62,022 nucleotides of DNA from JAGMES01 sp023128035 (GTDB lineage Bacteria > Bacillota > Halanaerobiia > DY22613): assembly GCA_030627905.1 (NCBI GenBank), contig DAOVRZ010000021.1, positions 1-62,022 on the forward strand, in the 5' to 3' direction. Made by a program: the position numbers and the translations under genes. This document shows, in pieces, positions 15,724-24,497 of this stretch. Position 1 is the first letter of the stretch, and each line of letters opens with the position of its first letter. The notes beneath the pieces were generated by a model. That model was not told the origin of the DNA. It saw only the letters and a list, made by a program, of their open reading frames with translations, and made no database searches.

Positions 15724-16986
15724 TTAATTTTTTGCAGATAAGTTCTTTTTACCAACAAGGTTTTCAAAATATTCAAGGGCCAGATAAATTATCATTGCAC
15801 TAAGAACAGCATTTAATGGTGGGATACCTGGAAGAACTTTGGTTAATAGAACACTGAAACTCCAGGCTGCAAGTGCTTTTAAGTTAAATTGATCGAATTT
15901 AGCCGTTTTATAATCTGCATATTGCTTTTTCTTGATAATGAAATAGTCTGTCAGAATGATTGCACCGATTGGAGGCAATGTAGAACCTAAGAATGTCAAC
16001 CAGTTTACAAAGTTATTGTATAACCAAAGGGAAGCTAGAGTACCTAACACTCCATTTACAAGAACTAATTTGTTCTTAGCTATTTTAGTAATATTCGAGA
16101 AACCTAATCCAGAAGCATAAAGGGCATTATCGTTGGTAGTCCAAATATTAAGACCTAGCAGAATAATTGCAGGTATAACTAAACCTTGTAACAGCATAAC
16201 TTCTGAAATATCAGCTTTTCCAGTAGCAGCAGCACCTACTGCACCAAAAATAAACATCAAAGAGTTTCCGATCAAAAAGGCTATAATTGTTGTTGAAACT
16301 CCGATACGTTTGTTTTTAGCGAATCGAACAAAATCAGGAGTTAGGGTACCACCGCTAATAAAGGAACCAACAGTTATGGTTAAAGCAGTTCCAAAGCCTA
16401 GTGCTGTAGTAGGCTCCATGGTCAATAAAGGTTGTAACCCTCCAGATAAATTAATTGCCTTAAAAACAGAGATGCTACCTAATATTGTGATCGAAGGAAC
16501 AGCGATAATACTTAAAATAGTCAGTGCTCGAAATCCGAAATACGCTGTAAGGGTCATCAACAAGCCACCGCAAGCAAGTAATAAGATTTGATTAATACCT
16601 GTAGCTTTATGGATTGGTAACGCAAACATGGCTACTCCTACTCCAAACCAACCAATCTGTGTAGCTGATAATAAGAAAGAGGCAAGGTAAGAACCTTTTT
16701 CGCCAAACGCATAACGTGCTAAAAGATGAGTTGATAAACCAGTTTCAGAAGCAACAGAACCCAAGAGTGCAGTATAAATTCCTAAAAGTAAGTTACCTAA
16801 TAGTATTGCAATAATAAAATTTGGCCATAAATTTAATCCTGTTCCTAATGTGCCACCAGCCCACATACTAGCTGAGAAGAAAGTGAACCCAAGCATTACT
16901 GCTAACATTGACCAGAAACCTCGTCTTTCTTGTGCTGGTACTGGTTGTAAAGCAAAATCGTGATCTTGTGCTACATTGTTTTTCAT
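15724..16986 (-). CDS. codB: Cytosine permease
   Basis: A 420-residue NCS1-family transporter with about 12 membrane segments. It shows the typical cytoplasmic N-terminus (FALQPVPAQERRGFWSM) and SGGTLTPDFVRFAKNKR between helices. It imports cytosine by cation symport for CodA. AAGGGGG lies upstream of the ATG. Gene order codB-codA is as in E. coli. Confidence 0.92.
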   Translation of the reverse strand: MKNNVAQDHDFALQPVPAQERRGFWSMLAVMLGFTFFSASMWAGGTLGTGLNLWPNFIIAILLGNLLLGIYTALLGSVASETGLSTHLLARYAFGEKGSYLASFLLSATQIGWFGVGVAMFALPIHKATGINQILLLACGGLLMTLTAYFGFRALTILSIIAVPSITILGSISVFKAINLSGGLQPLLTMEPTTALGFGTALTITVGSFISGGTLTPDFVRFAKNKRIGVSTTIIAFLIGNSLMFIFGAVGAAATGKADISEVMLLQGLVIPAIILLGLNIWTTNDNALYASGLGFSNITKIAKNKLVLVNGVLGTLASLWLYNNFVNWLTFLGSTLPPIGAIILTDYFIIKKKQYADYKTAKFDQFNLKALAAWSFSVLLTKVLPGIPPLNAVLSAMIIYLALEYFENLVGKKNLSAKN

Positions 16987-17008
16987 ATTAAAAAACCCCC
17001 TTATTAAT

Positions 17009-17160
17009 TTGGGTCCTTTAAGTGGGCGGTGGGCATTTGTTTGTATATGTATTGGTACATAAAAAACTCCTTACCGCGAAGTAAGGAGTTCAAGGTATAT
17101 TAAGTCTGTATACAAATACCCTGCCTTGCTAGTCTCGCGGGACCAACTTAAAGGCTCATT
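17009..17160 (-). promoter_or_regulatory. PyrR-type attenuator leader of codBA
   Basis: On the minus strand the leader begins with an anti-antiterminator hairpin (17156-17122) carrying TTTAAG, GGTCCCGCGAGACT and CAAGG, close to the PyrR-binding consensus of pyr operons (UUUAA, GUCC-N-GNGAGGCU, AAGG). It is followed by a terminator: GAACTCCTTAC (17091-17074 side) pairing with GTAAGGAGTT and a T run ending near 17061. PyrR with UMP would stabilise the first hairpin and allow termination. A further segment CTTAAAGGACCC (about 17020-17009) is complementary to the CCTTTAAG of the first hairpin and may be part of the switch. Confidence 0.8.
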
Positions 17161-17333
17161 ATTTTATTTGATGATAGTATAGCATGAATTGGTTGTTTTT
17201 GCAAGGATGTTTTGAAAAAGATAAAGACGTAGTTAGTTTACTAAAAATTAATGAATTTGCTGAAACAAAATTCGAGTTAATCATATTGGTGAAAATTACA
17301 AACTTTTATTTTTAAAAAAAGTCCATAAAAGGC

Positions 17334-17388
17334 TTGCAATTTTCACAGAAATCTGTATAATTATAAACAATACATGAATAAATATACC
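17334..17388 (+). promoter_or_regulatory. arg operon promoter with ArgR-like box
   Basis: TTGCAA (17334-17339) and TATAAT (17356-17361) are 16 bp apart. ATGAATAAATATACC (17374-17388), close to the start of transcription, resembles the ArgR/AhrC box. A second weaker half-site, TATGCATAAAT, lies near 17404-17414. Repression by arginine is inferred. Confidence 0.55.
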
Positions 17389-17442
17389 GAAATAAGGGGT
17401 ATATATGCATAAATCGATATGTTTTTGAAGGGAGAGAGTAAG

Positions 17443-18471
17443 ATGAGAGTAGGCATTGTTGGTGTAACTGGGTATGCAGGAATTGAGTTAGTTCGCATCT
17501 TATCCCAACATCCAGAAGTTGAGATTAGTTTAATGGCAGCATCTTGCTCTGGTGATTTGGTGGAAACATATCCTCATTTCCAAGAATTATTACCTAATAC
17601 AAATATCACGGGTGATATTACAGGAGTGGAAGATTGTGATGTGGTCTTTACTGCAACTCCTCATGGTCAGGGGATGAATATAGTTCCTCAGCTTTTGGAG
17701 AGGGAATGTAAGGTAATTGATCTCGGAGGAGATTTTCGATATAAATCTCAAGAAACCTATGAAGATTGGTATAAACTAAAACATAAAGCACCTAATTTAC
17801 TTGAAAAAGCATGTTATGGATTACCAGAGGTATATGGTGAAAAGATTAAAAATGCTTCTTTGATTGCAAATCCAGGATGTTACCCTACGGCATCGATTCT
17901 GGGCATCTATCCAATGATAAAGGCAGGATTGGTCAAAAAAGATTCGATTATTATTGATGCAAAATCAGGGGTTACAGGTGCTGGTAAAAAGTTAAGTAGG
18001 AAAGTTCATTTTGCTGAGATAGATGAGAATATGAGAGCTTATGGTCTTGCAGTTCATAGACATACTTCAGAGATTGAGGAGAAATTATCATTATTGGCAG
18101 GAGATAAAATACATATCTCATTTACTCCACATCTGATACCAGTTAAACGAGGGATTTTAGCAACGATTTATCTTGATTTAAATGAATCATTAACAACTGA
18201 AAAAATATATGAGATTTATCAAGATTTTTATAGTTTAAAACCGTTTGTACGGATTCGGAAGCCTGGTCAACTTCCTGAGATTAATCAGGTGGTAGGTTCG
18301 AATTATTGTGATATTGGATTAAAGGTTGACGAAAGGTTAAACCGATTAATTATTATTTCAGTTATTGACAATTTAGTCAAAGGTGCAAGTGGACAGGCAG
18401 TACAAAATTTGAATCTAATCTCAGGGTTTGATGAAACCCTTGGACTTGACTTATTTCCAATGTATATTTAA
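17443..18471 (+). CDS. argC: N-acetyl-gamma-glutamyl-phosphate reductase
   Basis: 342 residues. The NAD(P) motif GVTGYAGIELVR is at the N-terminus, and the catalytic cysteine is in NPGCYPTA (about 145). HRHTSEIEE is also typical. It reduces N-acetylglutamyl phosphate to the semialdehyde in arginine synthesis. The start at 17443 follows GGGAGAG and gives the usual MRVGIVG N-terminus. Its stop codon TAA is inside a palindromic repeat, copy 2. argJ and argD, which often follow argC, are not here. Confidence 0.95.
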   Translation: MRVGIVGVTGYAGIELVRILSQHPEVEISLMAASCSGDLVETYPHFQELLPNTNITGDITGVEDCDVVFTATPHGQGMNIVPQLLERECKVIDLGGDFRYKSQETYEDWYKLKHKAPNLLEKACYGLPEVYGEKIKNASLIANPGCYPTASILGIYPMIKAGLVKKDSIIIDAKSGVTGAGKKLSRKVHFAEIDENMRAYGLAVHRHTSEIEEKLSLLAGDKIHISFTPHLIPVKRGILATIYLDLNESLTTEKIYEIYQDFYSLKPFVRIRKPGQLPEINQVVGSNYCDIGLKVDERLNRLIIISVIDNLVKGASGQAVQNLNLISGFDETLGLDLFPMYI

Positions 18472-18628
18472 CGACATTTCAGAAGGGGAAGTCCCCCTCC
18501 TCTATAGGTGGGGGGTGGAAGAATTTGAATAATGTCAAAACTTCAGTGGGGGACCTCTTCATTGAAGAGGCAAAATCCCTTTCTGAAGTCGTTAAACTTA
18601 AGAAATAATAACTTGTTATTATTTCGAC
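18467..18628 (+). repeat. Stop-codon-associated palindromic repeat, copy 2 (argC-argB)
   Basis: Same architecture as the copy at 11307: TTTAACGACATTTCAGAAGG with TAA at 18469-18471 as the argC stop, GC-rich hairpins with CTTCAGTGGGGG, an inverted end CTTTCTGAAGTCGTTAAA finishing at 18596, and the tail hairpin GAAATAATAAC / GTTATTATTTC at 18602-18625. It separates argC from argB within an operon. Confidence 0.75.
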
Positions 18629-18644
18629 TATAATTGGGGGTTAT

Positions 18645-19502
18645 ATGATGGATAAATTGTTTCAAAAAGCCAATACTCTCATTGAAGCATTACCCTATAT
18701 CCAAAGATTTGTCGGTAAAACATTTGTTGTTAAATATGGCGGACATGCCATGAACGATAATAATTTGAAAGAACAAGTTTTACAGGATATAGCCTTGCTA
18801 AAATTTGTAGGTGTTAATTTGATTGTTGTCCATGGTGGCGGGCCAGCGATCAATGAAATGCTGCAAAAATTCAATGTTGAGAGCCGATTTCTAGACGGCT
18901 TACGAGTTACAGATGAGATTACAATGCAGATTGTCGAGATGGTTTTATCTGGTCAGATAAATAAGGAGTTGGTTTCTATTGTAAATAAATACATCGGAAA
19001 AGGGGTTGGCATCTCCGGGAAAGATGGTTCTTTGATTCAAGCGATTCCTTTGGACCCTAAATTAGGTCATGTCGGTCAAATTAAAGAGATTGACCCAACC
19101 CTTATCCAAACCCTTCTATCACAAGGATATCTTCCGATAGTAGCACCTATTGGTGCAGGGGAGGAAGGGGAAAGTTATAATATTAATGCAGATACAGTGG
19201 CTAGTGAACTAGCTATCGCTCTTAAAGCACATAAACTAATATTTTTGACAGAGATAGATGGAATTTATGAAGATAAAGATGATCCAACAACTAGATGTTC
19301 TCAGTTAAATACTGATCAATTGCAAGCCATGATCGGTAGTGGTCAGATTGTAGATGGTATGATACCTAAGGTAAAAGGATGTATCAAGGCTCTGAAAGAT
19401 GGAGTTAAGCAGGTTCACATTTTGGATGGAAGACTCTCTCATAGCCTTTTATTAGAGATTTTTACTGATCAAGGAATTGGAACAATGATGGTCAATGAAT
19501 AA
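18645..19502 (+). CDS. argB: Acetylglutamate kinase
   Basis: 285 residues. FVVKYGGHAMND (about 26-37) and VVHGGGPAINEML are the amino acid kinase glycine motifs, and YNINADTVASELA lies in the ATP/substrate region. It phosphorylates N-acetyl-L-glutamate. ArgB proteins with an N-terminal helix like this one (KANTLIEALPYIQRF) are the arginine-inhibited hexameric type, so feedback control is likely; that is family knowledge. It is 24 bp ahead of argG. Confidence 0.95.
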   Translation: MMDKLFQKANTLIEALPYIQRFVGKTFVVKYGGHAMNDNNLKEQVLQDIALLKFVGVNLIVVHGGGPAINEMLQKFNVESRFLDGLRVTDEITMQIVEMVLSGQINKELVSIVNKYIGKGVGISGKDGSLIQAIPLDPKLGHVGQIKEIDPTLIQTLLSQGYLPIVAPIGAGEEGESYNINADTVASELAIALKAHKLIFLTEIDGIYEDKDDPTTRCSQLNTDQLQAMIGSGQIVDGMIPKVKGCIKALKDGVKQVHILDGRLSHSLLLEIFTDQGIGTMMVNE

Positions 19503-19526
19503 AACTAACTTTAGGAGGAATGAAAA

Positions 19527-20735
19527 ATGTCTCAACAGATAAAAAAGATTGTATTAGCTTATTCAGGTGGTTTAGATACTTCAGTAATGGTTAAATGGTT
19601 AGCTGAAAAGTATCAAGCAGAGATAGTTTGTTATAGTGCAGATTTGGGTCAAGGTGAAAATCTAGATTCTTTAGAGGATAAGGCAATTAATTCAGGTGCT
19701 AGTAAAATATATATTGAGAATCTTCAAGACGAATTTATAAAAGACTACGTTTTTCCTGCACTCAAAGCAAATGCTTTGTATGAAAATAAGTATCCACTGG
19801 CCACTGCTTTAGCCAGACCACTTATAGCTTCGAAAATGATTGAGATTGCTAAAGAGGAAGGGGCAGATGCAGTTGCTCATGGATGTACAGGCAAAGGGAA
19901 TGATCAGGTAAGGTTTGATTTTTCTTTTAGAATTCTTCAGCCTAATATTAAAATTATTGCTCCATTAAGAGAATGGTCATTTGGCTCTAGAGATGAGGAG
20001 ATAGATTATGCAAAATTAAATAATATACCTGTTTCAGTAACTAAAGAAAAACCTTACAGCATCGATCGAAATCTCTGGGGAGTGAGCGTTGAGTGTGGAG
20101 TGTTAGAAAATCCATGGTGTGAGCCACCAGCGGATGTTTATCAGATTACCACTGATCCTCTTCAGGCACCTGATAAAGCTGAATATTTGGAAATTTCTTT
20201 TGAAAAAGGAGTACCAGTTGCAATTAATGGTGAGATAAGTTCAGCTGTTGAATTGGTTAAGAAATTGAATCAGATTGGTGGAGTACATGGAATCGGGCGG
20301 ATTGATATGGTAGAGAATCGTCTGGTAGGGATTAAATCCAGAGAGATATATGAAGCACCAGCAGCTATTATTCTCCATGCTGCTCATCAAGCTTTAGAAG
20401 ATATGGTTTTAGAAAGGGAAACATCTCATTACAAAGCTGGAGTAAGTTTAAAATATGCTGAGATGATTTATTTTGGACAATGGTTCACTCCGCTTCGTAA
20501 GGCTTTGCAAGCATTTGTTGATTCCACTCAGCAAAATGTAACAGGAGTGATAAGAGTAAAATTATTAAAAGGAAATTGTATAGTGGTTGGTAGAAAATCG
20601 CCACATTCTTTATATATCGAGAATTTAGCAACTTATACTCAGGAAGATACTTTTGATCATGGTTCAGCTGAAGGATTTATTAAGCTTTGGGGGTTATCTA
20701 ATCAGGTTTATTCTCAAGTTAACCAAGAGGAGTGA
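19527..20735 (+). CDS. argG: Argininosuccinate synthase
   Basis: 402 residues. The PP-loop ATP-pyrophosphatase motif AYSGGLDTSV is at residues 11-20, with HGCTGKGNDQVRFD later, both diagnostic. It joins citrulline and aspartate. AGGAGGAATG precedes the start. It lies between argB and a GNAT gene. Confidence 0.95.
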   Translation: MSQQIKKIVLAYSGGLDTSVMVKWLAEKYQAEIVCYSADLGQGENLDSLEDKAINSGASKIYIENLQDEFIKDYVFPALKANALYENKYPLATALARPLIASKMIEIAKEEGADAVAHGCTGKGNDQVRFDFSFRILQPNIKIIAPLREWSFGSRDEEIDYAKLNNIPVSVTKEKPYSIDRNLWGVSVECGVLENPWCEPPADVYQITTDPLQAPDKAEYLEISFEKGVPVAINGEISSAVELVKKLNQIGGVHGIGRIDMVENRLVGIKSREIYEAPAAIILHAAHQALEDMVLERETSHYKAGVSLKYAEMIYFGQWFTPLRKALQAFVDSTQQNVTGVIRVKLLKGNCIVVGRKSPHSLYIENLATYTQEDTFDHGSAEGFIKLWGLSNQVYSQVNQEE

Positions 20736-20741
20736 TTTTGT

Positions 20742-21251
20742 ATGGAATTGATTGTTAGAAACGCTCGCTTAGAAGATGTTTATTTGATACATCAAATTAA
20801 TCAAAAGGCGTTTTCTGCCTTTCAGTCATTTTATCCAAATGGAATTGTTCCAGCGCTAACAGAATTACCTCAAAATATTGTGGAGGATATTCGGGGGAAA
20901 ACTGTACTAATTGCACAGTATGGAGATCAAATAGTAGGATCGATTAGACTTCATTTTATAAATAATAACATTGCGTATATTAGTCGTTTTTCTATTTTAC
21001 ATCTGTATCAAAAACTAGGGATTGGTACAAAACTATTAAATGCAGTGGTTGAAAAAACGAAAGAGAAGAATGGGCGTTTTTTAACCCTGAATGCTCATTA
21101 TGGTATAAAACCTGTCTTGCAGTTTTATTTAAAAAACGGTTTTATGATCAAAAAAATTAGCTATGATAAGTGTTACCCGAGAGCATATTTGTTTAGAAAA
21201 GTCGTTGAAGGAGGAGTAAATTATGAAGCTATGGAGTGGCAGGTTTTCTGA
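20742..21251 (+). CDS. GNAT acetyltransferase in the arg operon (candidate N-acetylglutamate synthase)
   Basis: 169 residues with a GNAT fold. The acetyl-CoA motif is YQKLGIGTKLL (about residues 87-97), followed by LTLNAHYGIKPVLQFYLKNGF. It lies 6 bp after argG and overlaps the argH start by 29 bp, so it is translated with the pathway genes. Because argJ and a standard argA are absent here, and GNAT domains fused to ArgH act as N-acetylglutamate synthase in some marine bacteria, the same role is plausible. The sequence alone does not prove the substrate. Housekeeping acetylation of another small molecule is the alternative. Confidence 0.75.
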   Translation: MELIVRNARLEDVYLIHQINQKAFSAFQSFYPNGIVPALTELPQNIVEDIRGKTVLIAQYGDQIVGSIRLHFINNNIAYISRFSILHLYQKLGIGTKLLNAVVEKTKEKNGRFLTLNAHYGIKPVLQFYLKNGFMIKKISYDKCYPRAYLFRKVVEGGVNYEAMEWQVF

Positions 21252-22596
21252 TAAAACTCATGAAACGGTTGATCAGTTTACAGCATCAATCCCATTTGAT
21301 CAGCGGTTATATCAGTATGATATTATGGGGAGCATGGCTCATGTGAAGATGCTGGCCCATGTTGGAATTATTTCAGAGAAGGAAAAAAACGAGATTCTTC
21401 AAGGGCTAACAGAGGTATTGCAGGAGATTGAATCAGGTGAATATAAATTTCAATTAGAACTTGAAGATATTCATATGAATATTGAACACCGATTAACTGA
21501 AAAGATTGGTTCTGTAGGGGGAAAGGTGCATACAGCCCGGAGTAGAAATGATCAGGTGGCTTTAGATATTCGACTTTTTTTACGAGATGAGATTAATTGT
21601 ATAAGCGAAATAGTAAGAGACTTGCAGAATGTATTGATAAATCTGGCTGAAAATCATTGTGATCTGATTATGCCTGGGTATACTCATTTGCAACGAGCAC
21701 AACCTATTTTATTATCTCATCATCTTTTAGCTTATTTCGAGATGTTTGAACGAGATAATGCAAGATTAATTGATTGCTTAAAAAGGGTGAATTTGCTTCC
21801 ACTTGGATCTGGAGCCTTAGCTGGTACGACATTTCCGATTGATCGTTCATTTGTCCAGAAAGAGCTAGGATTTGATGACCTTTGTCATAATAGTATAGAT
21901 GGTGTGAGTGATCGAGATTTTATTATTGAATTCCAGAGTACTGCTTCTCTAATCATGATGCATTTAAGTCGTTTTAGTGAAGAGATTATTCTTTGGGCCA
22001 GCCAAGAGTTTAGCTTCATCGAACTAGCTGATGCATATTGTACAGGAAGCAGCATTATGCCACAAAAGAAAAACCCTGATATTGCAGAATTGGTCAGGGG
22101 AAAGACTGGACGTGTTTATGGAAATCTGCTACAGATATTGACTGTCCTTAAGGGTCTTCCATTAGCATATAATAAGGATATGCAAGAAGATAAGGAAAGC
22201 CTATTTGATACCGTTGATACTCTAAAAATGTCGCTCTATCTATTTACACAGATGCTGGCTACTTCTACATTTAATTATGAAAAGATGAGAAATGGTGCGC
22301 AAGAAGGATTTTTAAATGCTACCGATGCTGCAGATTATCTGGTGAAGAAAGGGCTACCTTTCCGTGAAGCCCATGAGATAATTGGTGAAATGGTTCTTAA
22401 GTGTATTAAGACAGGAAAAAATTTAGAGGATTTAACTCTTAAAGAATGGCAAGAGTTGAAGCCACTTTTTGAAGAAGATATATATGAAAAAATTTCTGTA
22501 GAGTATATAGTGAATCAGAGAAATAGTTATGGGGGTACGGCTAAGCAACAGGTGCTCAAACAGATTGTTTTTGCAAAGGCTCGAGTGGGAATATGA
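21223..22596 (+). CDS. argH: Argininosuccinate lyase
   Basis: 457 residues. The signature GSSIMPQKKNPDIAEL is present (about 280-295) with the mobile catalytic serine. HTARSRNDQVALD and the PGYTHLQRAQP segment supply substrate-binding residues. It cleaves argininosuccinate to arginine and fumarate. AAGGAGGAG precedes the ATG at 21223, inside the end of the GNAT gene. No clear terminator follows; 22597-22840 holds nothing else I can name. Confidence 0.95.
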   Translation: MKLWSGRFSDKTHETVDQFTASIPFDQRLYQYDIMGSMAHVKMLAHVGIISEKEKNEILQGLTEVLQEIESGEYKFQLELEDIHMNIEHRLTEKIGSVGGKVHTARSRNDQVALDIRLFLRDEINCISEIVRDLQNVLINLAENHCDLIMPGYTHLQRAQPILLSHHLLAYFEMFERDNARLIDCLKRVNLLPLGSGALAGTTFPIDRSFVQKELGFDDLCHNSIDGVSDRDFIIEFQSTASLIMMHLSRFSEEIILWASQEFSFIELADAYCTGSSIMPQKKNPDIAELVRGKTGRVYGNLLQILTVLKGLPLAYNKDMQEDKESLFDTVDTLKMSLYLFTQMLATSTFNYEKMRNGAQEGFLNATDAADYLVKKGLPFREAHEIIGEMVLKCIKTGKNLEDLTLKEWQELKPLFEEDIYEKISVEYIVNQRNSYGGTAKQQVLKQIVFAKARVGI

Positions 22597-22840
22597 TATA
22601 CCTAACTTTCGTAGTTTGGTGCTGATATTCTCTGTTTTTAGTTAATTTTGATAAATCGATCTGACTTAGGTGTCGCTTTTTTCTATATATACCATTAAAC
22701 GAGGCTTTGCATTTGTACTGTGAAAGTTGAGTGATAAGTGATATATTAAAAAAAGAATCTTTTAATTTGTTAGAAGCAAGGAGAAAGCTTACTCCAGCTA
22801 GAATTATGTTTTAGATATATATTATTTGGTGGTGAATATA

Positions 22841-23575
22841 ATGCAAATAAAAAAAGTCGGAAAAAGAGGTACCTTATTTACATTTTATGATTTGTTAGAA
22901 AGTGAGTTTGAGTGCACAACAAATGTTTATTTGATTAATGGAAACAAATATATCTTTATCTGTGATACTTTTTTAGGACCAGAATCTATGAGAGAGGTAA
23001 ATAATTATATAGATTCTAATATCGGTGAGAAACCAATCATTATTTTTAATTCGCATTCTGATTGGGATCATATTTGGGGAAACTGTTTTTTCTCATCTTC
23101 AATAATTATTTCTCATCAACTTTGTAGAGAGATGGTTGAAGAAGAAGGTGAGCGATATTTAAAAAAATACGAACAGTTTTATCGAGGAAAAGTAAAGATA
23201 GTTCTTCCGAATGTAACTTTTCAGGATAAGATCTCTTTTCCTGAAGAAGGAATAGAATTTTACTATAGCCCAGGGCATACAATAGATTCATGTACATGTT
23301 ATGATATGGTAGATCAAATTTTATATGTTGGTGATAATGTAGAGGATCCAATTCCTTATCTAAGTTCTAACCTAATGGATGAATATCAATCATCTATGGT
23401 TGAATATATCAATAAAGATGTAAAGCTGATTATTCCTGGACATGGAGATGTTACGACTAAAGAACTGGTTAAAAGAAATATAAATTACATTCAAAATTTT
23501 ATATCTGGAACTGTGGAATTTGGGGATGATGAAAAGTTTAATCGAATTCATGAAGAGAATTTAACGACAAAATGA
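22841..23575 (+). CDS. MBL-fold metallo-hydrolase
   Basis: 244 residues with the metallo-beta-lactamase motif HSDWDH (HxHxDH with serine-aspartate variation: NSHSDWDHIWGN), followed by SPGHTIDS, YVGDN and IIPGHGD in the usual order for two-metal hydrolases. Substrate unknown; glyoxalase II-like thioesterases and other small hydrolases share this pattern. The start at 22841 uses GGTGGTGAAT; an upstream TTG in the same frame is less likely. It is a single gene or follows the arg operon loosely. Confidence 0.85.
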   Translation: MQIKKVGKRGTLFTFYDLLESEFECTTNVYLINGNKYIFICDTFLGPESMREVNNYIDSNIGEKPIIIFNSHSDWDHIWGNCFFSSSIIISHQLCREMVEEEGERYLKKYEQFYRGKVKIVLPNVTFQDKISFPEEGIEFYYSPGHTIDSCTCYDMVDQILYVGDNVEDPIPYLSSNLMDEYQSSMVEYINKDVKLIIPGHGDVTTKELVKRNINYIQNFISGTVEFGDDEKFNRIHEENLTTK

Positions 23576-23672
23576 CGAATTTATTTATAATAGTACGAAG
23601 GAAATGACATTTATTCGTAGAATTAATTAATGAGCATTTGCTCATAAAATATTAGAGAAAGGAGAGAAAGAC

Positions 23673-24185
23673 ATGAAATTTGAAGTTCGTTATCTTACTC
23701 GTACTGCATTATTATTGGCTTTAACAATGGGGATTCAATTAATGAGTTTGCCACAACCTGTTACTGGGCCAGTAGTCAATTTAATCCTATATCTTTCCGT
23801 GTTATTAGTGGGAATGAGTAGTGGACTGGTTATTGGAGCGGTGACTCCATGGATAGCTTTGACAGTTGGAATTTTACCTCCACCTTTGGCACCGATGATT
23901 CCATTTATCATTGCAGGGAATATGAGTTTGGTCATTGTCTTTGGATTATTGAGAAAGTTCAATGTATACGTAGGTATTATAGCTGCATCTGTACTTAAAT
24001 TCCTTATTCTCGCAAGTGGAGTTCGATTTTTTATTCAGGTTCCCCCTGTTGTTGCAAAAGCTATGCAAATTCCTCAACTGATAACTGCTTTGGTAGGAGG
24101 CATATTAGCTGTAATTTTATTCCGTGTTTTGGATAAATTTAGTAATGAAGACAGTAATTCGGGAAAAAAATTACTTAATTTTTGA
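23673..24185 (+). CDS. ECF transporter S component-like membrane protein
   Basis: 170 residues with 5-6 hydrophobic helices. The N-terminus RTALLLALTMGIQ and the LPQPVTGPVVNLILYLSVLLVG segment (quoted in part: PVTGPVVNLILYL) are typical of substrate-binding S units of ECF vitamin transporters, as is the ILPPPLAPMIPFI loop. The ligand is not evident, and no ATPase or T component is adjacent, so a shared EcfAAT module elsewhere is assumed. GGAGAG precedes the ATG. Confidence 0.75.
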   Translation: MKFEVRYLTRTALLLALTMGIQLMSLPQPVTGPVVNLILYLSVLLVGMSSGLVIGAVTPWIALTVGILPPPLAPMIPFIIAGNMSLVIVFGLLRKFNVYVGIIAASVLKFLILASGVRFFIQVPPVVAKAMQIPQLITALVGGILAVILFRVLDKFSNEDSNSGKKLLNF

Positions 24186-24270
24186 ATAAATAAAGGAATA
24201 TTGTAACAGTGTGTAGAAAATAAAAAGTATGAAGAATATACTTAGATTTTGAGTAAGGAGGATATTCACG

Positions 24271-24408
24271 ATGGGTCAGGAATATGATTATCAAAAGGCA
24301 GATTTGAAGAAAAAACATGGTGCTGGTCAGCTTTCTGATCGTGAATATTTGGAAGAGTTATGTATATTGGCGCGCCAGTTTGGTTATTTACAGTTTGTAG
24401 AAAAGTAA
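24271..24408 (+). CDS. 45-residue hypothetical protein
   Basis: A short frame (MGQEYDYQKADLKKKHG... ending LQFVEK) with an excellent AAGGAGG site 10 bases before the ATG and a perfect terminator just after it. It is highly charged, has no membrane segment and contains one cysteine (LEELCILAR). The ribosome site and dedicated terminator argue that it is expressed. I do not recognise the family. Confidence 0.7.
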   Translation: MGQEYDYQKADLKKKHGAGQLSDREYLEELCILARQFGYLQFVEK

Positions 24409-24420
24409 TATATTAAAAAT

Positions 24421-24450
24421 AAAAATCGTCCGATGGACGATTTTTATTTT
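24421..24450 (+). terminator. Terminator after the 45-residue gene
   Basis: AAAAATCGTCC (24421-24431) and GGACGATTTTT (24435-24445) form a perfect 11-bp stem with a 3-base loop and more T residues after it. It is symmetrical and may work both ways. Confidence 0.85.
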
Positions 24451-24497
24451 TAATATATTATTAGATGAAAACACATATTAGTTTAGGAGGAAATATT

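Noticed and set aside
22597..22840. Possible RNA gene or riboswitch between argH and the MBL gene
   Set aside because: Short complementarities exist but no recognisable motif, stable stem with a T run, or promoter could be supported.
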